This document shows, piece after piece, positions 46,637 through 54,484 of a stretch of 64,000 nt of DNA. Each line of letters begins with the position of its first letter. Within the stretch, counting starts at the first letter, position 1. The DNA comes from Jannaschia marina. GTDB lineage: Bacteria; Pseudomonadota; Alphaproteobacteria; Rhodobacterales; Rhodobacteraceae. The stretch covers positions 1 through 64,000 of the forward strand of contig NZ_JABVAX010000001.1 of NCBI RefSeq assembly GCF_013404595.1. Direction: 5' to 3'. The position numbers were made by a program, and so were the translations under genes. The notes under the pieces are model-generated. The model was not told the origin of the DNA. It ran no database searches and saw only the letters and a program-made list of their open reading frames with translations.

Positions 46637-47416
46637 GTGGCCCCGCGTCTCCCCGGACTGATCGAGAGCCTGCGCTCCCGCCTGGCCGCCCGCCAATGGG
46701 AGCGCGCGGCCCAGGCCGGTGGGACACTCGACCCCGCGACGCTCGCGCAACTGGGGCCGCGCGCCCGGCAGATGGCGGAGACGGCTCGGCGGCTGTCGGA
46801 GGCGGCGGATCGCGTTCTGCTCTCTTCCGACGGGGGCGGTGCCATCGACCGGCCCTCCATGTGCGATTGGGCGTGGCGGCCGACACCCTGGACATCGCGG
46901 ATGCTGCCGGCTGCCATCGTCGGTGCGACCGGAGGCACGACGCTAACGCAGGGCGTGCGGCTCTTCCACGATTGCCCCCTCTCGGAAATCACCCTGCGCC
47001 AGCTTCGCATGACACAGGCCCCGGCCCATGCACCCTTCGCGCTCTCGCTCGATGCGCTGGGGTTCGAGGGCTCGTTCCTTTCGCTCGCCATCGACCTGCC
47101 GGAGGAGGCCGCGCTGGCCCTGCGGCGCTCCCATATCCTCGGCGTGGCCGCGCGGCTGCATCTCGAACGGCCGGGTGAGGTCTTCGTCCGGCTCAACATC
47201 CGGCAGGGCCCGAACACCGACCAGATGGTGAGCGAGCTGCAGCCCGGAGATACGCCCGACGCGCCGGCAATCGCGGAGTTCGACCTCGGTTTCGACGAGA
47301 TCAATCCGGCCAAGCTGGAGGCGGCCTGGATCGACCTGATCCTGGAACGCCCCGAGATGAACCGCGTGCGCATCGACGATTTGACCCTGACCCGACGGCC
47401 CCGCGCCGACATCTGA
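46637..47416 (+). CDS. DUF6478 family protein
   Basis: A 259-residue protein whose C-terminal half matches the rhodobacteral DUF6478 pattern: VRLFHDCPLSEITLRQLRMT, FEGSFLSLAIDLPEEAALAL, VFVRLNIRQGPNTDQMVSEL and PEMNRVRIDDLTLTRRPRA. No catalytic motif is evident; the fold looks beta-rich. It starts at a GTG 12 bp after the ilvD stop. It is followed 14 bp later by a gene that is its regular neighbour. Confidence 0.82.
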   Translation: MAPRLPGLIESLRSRLAARQWERAAQAGGTLDPATLAQLGPRARQMAETARRLSEAADRVLLSSDGGGAIDRPSMCDWAWRPTPWTSRMLPAAIVGATGGTTLTQGVRLFHDCPLSEITLRQLRMTQAPAHAPFALSLDALGFEGSFLSLAIDLPEEAALALRRSHILGVAARLHLERPGEVFVRLNIRQGPNTDQMVSELQPGDTPDAPAIAEFDLGFDEINPAKLEAAWIDLILERPEMNRVRIDDLTLTRRPRADI

Positions 47417-47430
47417 CCTCCGGAGGCCCC

Positions 47431-47808
47431 ATGCCCCAGACGACCCCATGGATCCTGCACCGTGTCAGCGTCACGGGCGGCACGTATCAGGGCCTCCTCG
47501 TGGCGACGAACGGGGGCGGGGAGCCGCCAGAGTTGTCCCTCCACCTCGGGGACGCACGGCTCGGGCCGCTTCAGGCGGAGGCGGTCGAGGGTGGCTTCCG
47601 CGTGAGCGGCGAGATGGGCGTGGCCCCCCTGACGGAGGGCACCCAGACCGTTGCGGTGCGGACGGACGACGGTCAGCTTCTCGACAGCGTGACGGTGGTG
47701 ACGGGCCTCGGGGCCCCCGACGATCTGCGCGCGGAGATCGACACGCTCGCCGCGGAGCTCGATATGCTCAAGGCCGCTTTCCGGCGCTACGTGGCCGAGC
47801 GCGATTGA
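47431..47808 (+). CDS. hypothetical protein, conserved neighbour of DUF6478
   Basis: 125 residues with a GGAGG ribosome site before the ATG. The protein is beta-strand-rich (LHRVSVTGGTYQGLLVATN, AVEGGFRVSGEMGV, TQTVAVRTDDGQLLDSVTVV) and ends in an amphipathic helix (DLRAEIDTLAAELDMLKAAF). No signal peptide. Proteins with the same layout follow DUF6478 genes in related genomes as far as I recall, so the two may act together. Function unknown. Confidence 0.7.
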   Translation: MPQTTPWILHRVSVTGGTYQGLLVATNGGGEPPELSLHLGDARLGPLQAEAVEGGFRVSGEMGVAPLTEGTQTVAVRTDDGQLLDSVTVVTGLGAPDDLRAEIDTLAAELDMLKAAFRRYVAERD

Positions 47809-47858
47809 CGAAGACGCGCTGACCCGACTATGCCGGCGGCCTCCCAAAGGCCGGACCC

Positions 47859-48293
47859 ATGCCGCTGACACGTCGACACCTGCTCAAGACTATCGCCGCG
47901 CTCGCTGCCCTGCCGACGGCCCTGCGCGCCGCCCCGGCGGCACCGGTGGCGGATCTCTGCATCGCGGGCGGGCGGCATCACGGACTCACGGCGGCCCTAC
48001 CGCATCTCGGCGTGGGTGACGTGCTTCGGCTCCGCCGGCAGGCCTACAACCCGTTCGACGCGAATGCCATCGAGATCCTCGGCCCGGACGGAGATCGGCT
48101 GGGCTACGTCCCGCGCGCGCTCGCCGCGCAGCTGGCCGGTGCGCTCGACACCGGTCACGCGATCGTCGCGCGCATCACCCGCTTTCGCGGCGATGGCAGC
48201 CGAGCCGCGGAGGCGGCACCGGGCCCGCTCTGGCGGACCGATTGGCAGCCGGGCGACCCGGTCGTGCAACTGGCCGCAGCCCCGGGGCCGTGA
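47859..48293 (+). CDS. exported HIRAN-domain protein
   Basis: A 144-residue protein. The N-terminus MPLTRRHLLKTIAALAALPT has a twin-arginine signal (TRRHLLK) and an AxA-like cleavage site before residue 30. The mature part is a HIRAN-like domain: LGVGDVLRLRRQAYNPFDAN, AIEILGPDGDRLGYVPRALA and AGALDTGHAIVARITRF. HIRAN domains normally bind 3' DNA ends inside nuclear or cytoplasmic helicases, so an exported single-domain form is unusual. Role unknown. Confidence 0.75.
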   Translation: MPLTRRHLLKTIAALAALPTALRAAPAAPVADLCIAGGRHHGLTAALPHLGVGDVLRLRRQAYNPFDANAIEILGPDGDRLGYVPRALAAQLAGALDTGHAIVARITRFRGDGSRAAEAAPGPLWRTDWQPGDPVVQLAAAPGP

Positions 48294-48456
48294 CGCTTCA
48301 GCCTGGCGATCACGGGCGAAAATAGGGCCGGTTCCCTGTTTCCTGCCCCGCTTTAATCCCGAAACGATACCGGCATTGACCCACGACCGGCACGAAGCTG
48401 CCGTATTCCACGGGCATTCCTCGGGGCAAGTCATTCGTTGCCAAAGGGTCTGCCGT

Positions 48457-49362
48457 ATGGATCGCCTGTCTGAAATGGAAGCCTTCGCCACGGTCGTCGA
48501 CCAGGGTGGTTTCACCGATGCCGCCAAGAAGCTGGGGATCTCCAAATCCGCGGTCTCCAAGCACGTCTCCTCGCTCGAGACGCGCCTCGGCGCGCGTCTC
48601 CTGAACCGCACGACCCGGCGGGTCTCGCCCACGGAAATCGGGCTCGCCTACTACGACCGCGCGCGCCGCGTCCTGAACGACGCGGGCGAGGCGGATGCGC
48701 TGGTCACCTCGATGCAATCGGCCCCGTCGGGGATGCTGCGCGTCTCCGTCGCGACGGATTTCGGGGTGAACCACCTGTCGCCCATCCTCGGCGGCTTTCT
48801 GCACGAGTATCCCGACATCACCGTCAACATGGTGCTCGACAACCGCTTTGTGGAACTCATCTCCGAAGGCTTCGATCTAGCTGTCCGCATCGGCGACCTG
48901 GAAGACAGCTCACTGCGAGCGCGCAAGCTGGCCGAGACGCACCGCCAGATGATCGCCTCGCCCGAGTACCTCGAGGAATACGGGCGCCCGCAGCGGATCG
49001 ACGACCTGAACGAGCACAAGCTCCTGCATTATTCGAACCAGGCGAACGGCTCGGTCTGGCGTCTGACCGCACCCTCGGGCGAGAAGCGTCAGGTCCGTTC
49101 CGCCGGCTGGCTGACGGTGAACGACGGCCAGTCGCTCCTGAACGCCGCGATGGGCGGCCTCGGCATCGCCTTCCTGCCCGATTTCCTATATGCGGAGGCG
49201 ATGAAAGAGGGGAAGCTCGTGCCGGCGATCGAGGGCATGGCCCCCGAGACGCAGGGCATCTACGCGGTCTATCCGCCGGGCCGCTACACCCAGCCCAAGG
49301 TTCGCGCCTTCATCGACTTCCTGGTCGAGAGCTTCCGCGACCGCGGACCCGGCGGATGGTGA
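48457..49362 (+). CDS. LysR-family transcriptional regulator
   Basis: A 301-residue LTTR. The N-terminal winged helix is MDRLSEMEAFATVVDQGGFT, DAAKKLGISKSAVSKHVSSL, ETRLGARLLNRTTRRVSPTE. The C-terminal periplasmic-binding-protein-like effector domain begins at about residue 90 (GMLRVSVATDFGVNHLSPIL). It belongs to the CrgA/AaeR-like group. No divergent target gene is next to it, so its regulon is not evident here. Confidence 0.92.
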   Translation: MDRLSEMEAFATVVDQGGFTDAAKKLGISKSAVSKHVSSLETRLGARLLNRTTRRVSPTEIGLAYYDRARRVLNDAGEADALVTSMQSAPSGMLRVSVATDFGVNHLSPILGGFLHEYPDITVNMVLDNRFVELISEGFDLAVRIGDLEDSSLRARKLAETHRQMIASPEYLEEYGRPQRIDDLNEHKLLHYSNQANGSVWRLTAPSGEKRQVRSAGWLTVNDGQSLLNAAMGGLGIAFLPDFLYAEAMKEGKLVPAIEGMAPETQGIYAVYPPGRYTQPKVRAFIDFLVESFRDRGPGGW

Positions 49363-49435
49363 GCAGACGCCGCTCCGGCGTGGCGCGCCGGGCGGCAGGA
49401 TGAATTTTCGACGGATCGCCGTTTCCGGCGGTCCG

Positions 49436-49460
49436 TTCGCGTATTTGGGGCCAGAGGAAC
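49436..49460 (+). repeat. intergenic repeat copy (CGTATTTGGGGCCAGAGGAAC)
   Basis: TTCGCGTATTTGGGGCCAGA with GGAAC after it is the most diverged of four related intergenic sequences. It lies between the convergent ends of the LysR and OmpA-like genes. Confidence 0.4.
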
Positions 49461-49464
49461 GGGG

Positions 49465-50370
49465 CTATTCGGTCGAGGTGATGACGACTTCGACGCGGCG
49501 GTTCGCTTCCCGCCCGGCTTCGGTGTCGTTGCGGGTCAGCGGCGAGAAGAAGCCGACGCCGTGGGTGTCGATGCGGCCGGGCGCGATGCCGTAGGTGTCG
49601 GTCAGCAGCGCGCGGGCGCTGTCGGCGCGGCGGCGCGAGATCGCCATGTTGCCCTCGGCCCCGCCTTCCGCATCCGTATGGCCGACGAGCGCGATCGTCG
49701 TTTCGGGATTGGCCTCCAGGAACGCGGCCAGCGCGTCGAGCGACGGATAGCTGTCGCGGGCGAGAGCCGTCGAGCCCGTCTCGAACTCGAGATCGGCCAG
49801 TACGGCGCGCCCGGTCTCGACCAGCGTGCCGATCAGCTGGGGGACGGTCGGCGGTGCGGGCGGCGGAGCGGGGGAGGAGGTGCTCTGGGCCGGCGCGACC
49901 TCGGCGTTCGGGTCGACGGTCGTGGTCTGCACGAAGCCCAGATCGCCCGAACGGCTGACGAGCACGGTGACCCAGGCCGCGCCGCGCTGCGCGGCGAGAT
50001 AGCGGAAATCGGCGAGGTCGACGAACATCTGCGGCGCGGGCGTCACGTCGATCTCGAAACGGAAGTCGAAGCCGCCGCAGGCGCGGGTCGCGCATTCGAA
50101 GATCGGCTCGTAGCCCTGTTCCACAAGCTGTTCGCGCAGTGGCGCGAGGATCTGGAGCGTGGTCTCGGCCCCGGTCACCTGCCAGATGCGCCGCGTGACG
50201 GCACCCTCGGCGGTGACCGACGGGAGGGTTCCGGCAAAGCGGGCGGTGGCGATGCGATGGCTCGACAGCGGCCGCGCCTCGGTGAAGGTCTCGCGCGCGG
50301 AGAAGGGCATCGCCAGTTCGGCGGCCCCGGCGGGCAGCGGCAGCAGAAGCAGGGCCGCGAGTGCCTTCAC
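49465..50370 (-). CDS. OmpA-family protein
   Basis: 301 residues: signal peptide (VKALAALLLLPLPAGAAEL), an N-terminal domain of about 160 residues with two Cys (FECATRACGGFDF), a Pro-rich linker (SSPAPPPAPPTVPQ) and a C-terminal OmpA peptidoglycan-binding domain (DLEFETGSTALARDSYPSLD, TIALVGHTDAEGGAEGNMAI, REANRRVEVVIT). It probably links the outer membrane to the cell wall. The start is a GTG overlapping the stop of the AhpD-like gene. Confidence 0.92.
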   Translation of the reverse strand: MKALAALLLLPLPAGAAELAMPFSARETFTEARPLSSHRIATARFAGTLPSVTAEGAVTRRIWQVTGAETTLQILAPLREQLVEQGYEPIFECATRACGGFDFRFEIDVTPAPQMFVDLADFRYLAAQRGAAWVTVLVSRSGDLGFVQTTTVDPNAEVAPAQSTSSPAPPPAPPTVPQLIGTLVETGRAVLADLEFETGSTALARDSYPSLDALAAFLEANPETTIALVGHTDAEGGAEGNMAISRRRADSARALLTDTYGIAPGRIDTHGVGFFSPLTRNDTEAGREANRRVEVVITSTE

Positions 50371-50939
50371 CGCGCCTGCCCGTGGTACTCGGGGTTCGGG
50401 GCCATGGCGATGGCCGAGGCGACGCGGTTCGTCATGTTGAAGAACCCGGCGACGGCGGCGAGGTCGAAGATGTCGCGCTCGCTCAGGCCCGCGTCGCGCA
50501 GCGCCTGACGGTCGCCCTCCTCGATGGTGGCGGAGGCTTTGGTCATCCGGACCGCGAAGTCGAGCATCGCCCGCTGACGCGCGTCGAGCGGTGCGACGCG
50601 GTAGTTCATCGCGATCATCTCGCCCAGGGTCGGGTCGCCCGAGAGGGCCCGTACGGCCGCGCCATGGGCCACGAGGCAGTAGAAGCAGCGGTTCTCGGCC
50701 GAGACGGCGACGGCGATCATCTCCCGTTCGAGCTTCGTCAGCCCCGAGGGTGCAAGCATCAGGTCGTTGTACATCGCGGTGAAGGCGTTGAGCTTCTCGA
50801 CGTCGAAGGCATAGGCGCGTAGCACGTTCGGCACGAACCCGAGCTTCTCGGCGCAGATGTCGAAGTAGCGCTGCGTCTCCTCCGGCAGCGGATCGAGCGG
50901 CGGCAGGTCGAGCGCGGTGGGGGCGGTGTCGGTGGTCAC
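50367..50939 (-). CDS. AhpD/CMD-family peroxidase-related protein
   Basis: A 190-residue carboxymuconolactone-decarboxylase-like protein. The redox CxxC is Cys85/Cys88 in AENRCFYCLVAHGAAVR, as in AhpD and its uncharacterised-peroxidase-related group. ALDARQRAMLDFAVRM-type helix and the N-terminal DICAEKLGFVPNVLRAYAFD are also typical. It begins at a GTG overlapping the stop of the GNAT gene. Likely a cytoplasmic thiol peroxidase; partner unknown. Confidence 0.88.
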   Translation of the reverse strand: MTTDTAPTALDLPPLDPLPEETQRYFDICAEKLGFVPNVLRAYAFDVEKLNAFTAMYNDLMLAPSGLTKLEREMIAVAVSAENRCFYCLVAHGAAVRALSGDPTLGEMIAMNYRVAPLDARQRAMLDFAVRMTKASATIEEGDRQALRDAGLSERDIFDLAAVAGFFNMTNRVASAIAMAPNPEYHGQAR

Positions 50940-51658
50940 GTCTGGGTCCAGTATCTGTAGCCGCCCCGCCGCACGAGGCCTGCGCCTTCATATAAGCCGA
51001 CGGCGGCGGCGTTGTCTGCTTCGACCGGCAGGACGATGTGGTCCGCGCCCCGTTCGGCCGCCCAGTTGGCCGCGTGGCGCAGGGCGAGGCGGCCGACGCC
51101 CTGCCGCCGGAAGCGCGGCAGGGTCAGGACGAGGTGCAGCACGGCGAGGCGCGCGTGGATGCCGACGAAGAGTGCGCCGGCGGCCCGGTCGGAATGGCGC
51201 AGCAGGATCGTGGTCTTCGGGTCCGGCGCGCGGTCGGCGGGTGCGCGCCGGGGCGCGGGGTTGCCGTGGGCGTCCCAGAGCGTGCCGCAGACGGCGAGGG
51301 GCGGCCAATGGGCGAAACCCGAAACGCGGGGCGTTTCGCCGCAGATGGGCGTGACCGGGCCGGCCATGAGATCCGAGATTCCACCGGATTTGTAGCCTCG
51401 TGCCGCCAACAGGTCGGCCGTCGCGTCCTCCGTGCCGTCGATCGTGCCGAAGACGGTGCCGGGCCGGGCGGTCTCGACGGCGGCGATGTCGTCTGGCGTG
51501 ACGGTCGCGCCCGGCCGTTGGCGGGCGGAGGTCGCGCGGCGGGTGCCCTCTTGTTCGGCGGGTAAGTCGAAAGGGCCGACCCGGTGCAGCGCCGAGGGCG
51601 GCCAAGTGGCGCGCACCGCCGCCATGATCGCGGCGGCGTCGGGGAGCGGTTCCGTCAT
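50936..51658 (-). CDS. GNAT-family N-acetyltransferase
   Basis: A 240-residue protein with the acetyl-CoA-binding motif FRRQGVGRLALRHAANWAAE (about residue 183 on) and the C-terminal strand and helix VEADNAAAVGLYEGAGLVRR. The N-terminal half is not typical, and may be a diverged second GNAT domain. Substrate unknown. Both ends overlap neighbours (ATGA with the CinA-like gene, GTGA with the AhpD-like gene). Confidence 0.85.
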   Translation of the reverse strand: MTEPLPDAAAIMAAVRATWPPSALHRVGPFDLPAEQEGTRRATSARQRPGATVTPDDIAAVETARPGTVFGTIDGTEDATADLLAARGYKSGGISDLMAGPVTPICGETPRVSGFAHWPPLAVCGTLWDAHGNPAPRRAPADRAPDPKTTILLRHSDRAAGALFVGIHARLAVLHLVLTLPRFRRQGVGRLALRHAANWAAERGADHIVLPVEADNAAAVGLYEGAGLVRRGGYRYWTQT

Positions 51659-52374
51659 CCGAAGAGTGTGGCGAGCCGGGCGGTCGCCGCGTCGAGGCGT
51701 GCCCGGTCCTGCCCGCGGATGACGATGTTGGCCCCGAAGCGGCCGTCCTTCTGGAACGGATAGGAGCCGATGGAGAGGTCGGCGTATTCCGTGGCAAGCG
51801 CGCCCAGCGGTCCGGCGATATCGCCCTCGCCGCGGTCGATGCGCGTCGAGGTCGACAGGAGCGGCGCGCCGCCCGTCAGCGTGGGGATCACGCTTGCGAC
51901 CATCGCCTGGAAGACGCTCGGCACGCCGGCCATGACGTGGACGTTGCCGAGCGTGAAACCCGGCGCGACGGAGACCGGATTGTCGATCAGCGTCGCGCCT
52001 TCGGGAATGCGCGCCATGCGCAGGCGAGCGGCGTTCAGCTCCGAGCCGGTGCGTGCATAATGCGCGGCGAGGAGGGCGCGGGCATCCTCGCGCACATCGA
52101 CCGTCGCGCCGAAGGCCGCGCCGACGGCGTCGGCGGTGATGTCGTCGTGCGTCGGCCCGATCCCCCCCGAGGTGAAGATGGTCTCCCATGTGCCCCGCAG
52201 GTCGTTCAGGGCGGCGACGATCTGGTCGTGGTCATCCGAGACGATGCGCACCTCCTTCAGGTCGATGCCCGCCTCGGTCAAGCGCCCGGCCAGGTGGTGC
52301 ATGTTGGCGTCGCGCGTGCGCCCCGAGAGGATCTCGTCCCCGATGACGAGCATGGCGGCGGTGGGGTTGGGCAT
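51655..52374 (-). CDS. CinA-like molybdopterin-binding (MoCF) domain protein
   Basis: A 239-residue protein of the MoaB/Mog fold alone, as in the N-terminal half of CinA. Motifs: AAMLVIGDEILSGRTRDANM, DHDQIVAALNDLRGTWETIF, TSGGIGPTHDDITADAV and HVMAGVPSVFQAMV. CinA-type COG1058 domains hydrolyse ADP-ribose or related pyrophosphates in some bacteria. The CinA C-terminal deamidase domain is absent. First gene of a four-gene overlapped run. Confidence 0.9.
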   Translation of the reverse strand: MPNPTAAMLVIGDEILSGRTRDANMHHLAGRLTEAGIDLKEVRIVSDDHDQIVAALNDLRGTWETIFTSGGIGPTHDDITADAVGAAFGATVDVREDARALLAAHYARTGSELNAARLRMARIPEGATLIDNPVSVAPGFTLGNVHVMAGVPSVFQAMVASVIPTLTGGAPLLSTSTRIDRGEGDIAGPLGALATEYADLSIGSYPFQKDGRFGANIVIRGQDRARLDAATARLATLFG

Positions 52375-52420
52375 GGGCTTCTCCGACTGTGGATGCGGGG
52401 CTAGTGCCCCACATCTCTAG

Positions 52421-52642
52421 TTAGCCGGTATGGCACTCATTGAGACACCAGTAACAGCCGTTTGCCGGTGAATATCCTGCACGTTCCGCCGCCGCTACGG
52501 CCGACTGACAGTTGGCGTGAAAGCCAAGGCCGACTCGATTCTCGAGGTTCGGTGGATAGGGACAGGTACCGTTGTCGATGTGAACTTCATAGTTTTGGTC
52601 GCCAGTCGTCTGGCGGTTTTTGTTGACGTAGTAAGTCGGCAT
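52421..52642 (-). CDS. small cysteine-rich hypothetical protein
   Basis: A 73-residue protein, MPTYYVNKNRQTTGDQNYEV with five Cys residues spread as TCPYPPN, ANCQSA and GCYWCLNECHTG. The pattern CxxCxxxC at the end plus an early His (EVHIDNG) suggests a small metal-binding or disulfide knot. AGGAGG lies eight bases before the ATG, a good start. GC content is lower than in the neighbours, and the protein resembles small proteins widespread in bacteria, of unknown role. Confidence 0.75.
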   Translation of the reverse strand: MPTYYVNKNRQTTGDQNYEVHIDNGTCPYPPNLENRVGLGFHANCQSAVAAAERAGYSPANGCYWCLNECHTG

Positions 52643-52759
52643 TGGCCGATCCTCCTAGGACTACGAGAGCTGGCTTGACTTGGCAGCCCTCCTCTTATCA
52701 AAGGAGGTGTGACGCGCCATCCCGCACCAGCCCTCAGGGTTTTGCGGAGCCGTAACTAA

Positions 52760-52791
52760 GTACCGTCACGGCGTGCCTGCCGTGACGGTAC
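52760..52791. repeat. perfect 13-bp inverted repeat before sfsA
   Basis: GTACCGTCACGGC (52760-52772) and GCCGTGACGGTAC (52779-52791) pair perfectly around GTGCCT. The hairpin lies 69 bp in front of sfsA and 118 bp behind the start of the small Cys-rich gene, in the 217-bp gap between these divergent genes. A second, weaker inverted pair, CCTCCT (52688-52693) and AGGAGG (52702-52707), is closer to the minus-strand gene. No T tract follows either. Confidence 0.55.
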
Positions 52792-52859
52792 GATTCGTAT
52801 AGACCGTCATCTTGTGTATAACCCGAAATGTAGGGCAAACCTAGTAGGTTGGACGCTAT

Positions 52860-53558
52860 ATGAAGTTCTACACTCCGCTCGTGCCCGCCACGCTCCTGCG
52901 CCGCTACAAGCGGTTCCTCTCCGATGTCGTGCTGGAGGACGGGCGGGAGGTGACGGCGCATTGCCCGAACCCCGGGGCGATGACGGGGCTGGCCGAGCCG
53001 GGGATGCGGGTCTGGGTCGAGCCGAACGACGACCCGCGCAAGAAGCTGAAGTACGGCTGGCGGCTGACCGAATTGCCGGGCGGACATATAGCGGGCATCG
53101 ACACCGGCGTCCCGAACCGCGTCGTGGGTGAGGCGCTGCGCGCGGGGGCGGTGCCGGGCCTGACGGGGGCGGTACGGGCCGAGGTGAAATACGGGGCGAA
53201 CTCGCGCGTCGATTTCCTCGTGACCGGTGATCGGGGCGACACCTATGTCGAGGTCAAGAACTGCCACCTTCGGCGGGACGGCACGCTGGCCGAGTTTCCG
53301 GACTGCGTCACGACGCGCGGGGCGAAGCACATGGACGAATTGGCCGAGATGGTCCGGCAGGGGCATCGTGCGGTGCTGATCTTCCTCGTGCAGCGCACGG
53401 ATTGCGACCGCGTCTCGGTGGCGGCCGACATCGACCCGGGCTACGCGCGGGCGTTCGGGGCGGCGCGGGCGGCGGGGGTCGACGTGCTGGCGCTGTCATC
53501 GCGGATCACGACCGAAGGCGTCGAGGCCGGTCCGCCGCTGCCGGTGACAGGTGGATAA
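52860..53558 (+). CDS. sfsA: DNA/RNA nuclease SfsA
   Basis: A 232-residue SfsA protein with a PD-(D/E)XK-like nuclease core. Motifs: VLEDGREVTAHCPNPGAMTG, YGANSRVDFLVTGDRGDTYV, EVKNCHLRRDGTLAEFPD and TTRGAKHMDELAEM. SfsA was first linked to sugar fermentation regulation and DNA binding, later to nuclease activity. It is followed by map after 47 bp. No Shine-Dalgarno is seen, so the start rests on family match. Confidence 0.93.
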   Translation: MKFYTPLVPATLLRRYKRFLSDVVLEDGREVTAHCPNPGAMTGLAEPGMRVWVEPNDDPRKKLKYGWRLTELPGGHIAGIDTGVPNRVVGEALRAGAVPGLTGAVRAEVKYGANSRVDFLVTGDRGDTYVEVKNCHLRRDGTLAEFPDCVTTRGAKHMDELAEMVRQGHRAVLIFLVQRTDCDRVSVAADIDPGYARAFGAARAAGVDVLALSSRITTEGVEAGPPLPVTGG

Positions 53559-53605
53559 TCCGGCGCGGGCACCTTACATGGGGCGCGAATGGCAGGAGAG
53601 TGGCC

Positions 53606-54418
53606 TTGGACGAACATCGCGGCAGACTGACCCGGGACGGCATCCGCATCCACGAGGACGCGGATTTCGCCGGGATGCACAAGGCTGGCCGTCTTGCCGC
53701 CGAAATCCTCGACCGGATCGCCGAGCATGTCGTCCCGGGGGCCACGACGGGCACGCTTGACCGGCTCATCACCGAGTGGGTCGAGGCTGCGGGCGCGACC
53801 TCTGCCACGATCGGCTACAAGGGGTATCAGCACGCCTCCTGCATCAGCGTGAACCATGTGGTCTGCCACGGCATCCCGGGCGACAAGGTTCTGAAGGATG
53901 GGGACATCCTCAACATCGACGTCACCGTGATCGTCGATGGCTGGTTCGGAGATACCTCGCGGATGTACGTGGCCGGCAAGCTTTCGCGGAAGGCGGAGCG
54001 GCTCATACAGGTGACGCATGACGCTCTGATGAAGGGGATCGAGGCGGTCGCGCCGGGCAAGACCTTCGGCGACATCGGCCATGCGATCCAGGCCTATGCC
54101 GAGGGGCACCGCATGGGGGTCGTGCGCGACTTCTGCGGGCACGGGCTCGGCCGCGTGTTCCACGCGCCGCCGAACGTCTTGCACTACGGTCGGCCGGGCA
54201 CGGGGCCGGTGCTCGAGGAGGGGATGTTCTTCACCATCGAGCCGATGGTGAACCTCGGCCGTCCCGAGACCAAGGTGCTGGCCGACGACTGGACGGCGGT
54301 GACGCGGGACAAGTCGCTCTCGGCGCAGTTCGAGCATTCGGTCGGCGTGACCGCGACCGGGGCGGAGATCTTCACCCTTTCGCCCGCGGGGCGGTTCCAT
54401 CCCACGACGGCCGGTTGA
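53606..54418 (+). CDS. map: type I methionine aminopeptidase
   Basis: Removes the initiator Met from new proteins. The dinuclear metal ligands are Asp105, Asp116, His179, Glu212 and Glu243, in DILNIDVTVIVDGWFGDTSR, CGHGLGRVFH, FTIEPMVN and FEHSVGV. I chose a TTG start (53606) because it gives MDEHRGRLTRDGIRIHEDAD, like other rhodobacteral Map proteins, with AGGAG seven bases ahead; a GTG two codons upstream (53600) is the alternative. 270 residues. Confidence 0.94.
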   Translation: MDEHRGRLTRDGIRIHEDADFAGMHKAGRLAAEILDRIAEHVVPGATTGTLDRLITEWVEAAGATSATIGYKGYQHASCISVNHVVCHGIPGDKVLKDGDILNIDVTVIVDGWFGDTSRMYVAGKLSRKAERLIQVTHDALMKGIEAVAPGKTFGDIGHAIQAYAEGHRMGVVRDFCGHGLGRVFHAPPNVLHYGRPGTGPVLEEGMFFTIEPMVNLGRPETKVLADDWTAVTRDKSLSAQFEHSVGVTATGAEIFTLSPAGRFHPTTAG

Positions 54419-54484
54419 GGTCGCCGGCGTGCACGCTCGGCGTGTATTAACCTCATCTTAACACTTGAAAGATGAGTTGGGGCC

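Noticed and set aside
52688..52707. CCTCCT...AGGAGG inverted pair as a terminator
   Set aside because: Only six pairs, without a T tract, and the AGGAGG half looks like an unused ribosome site; noted only within the sfsA gap entry.
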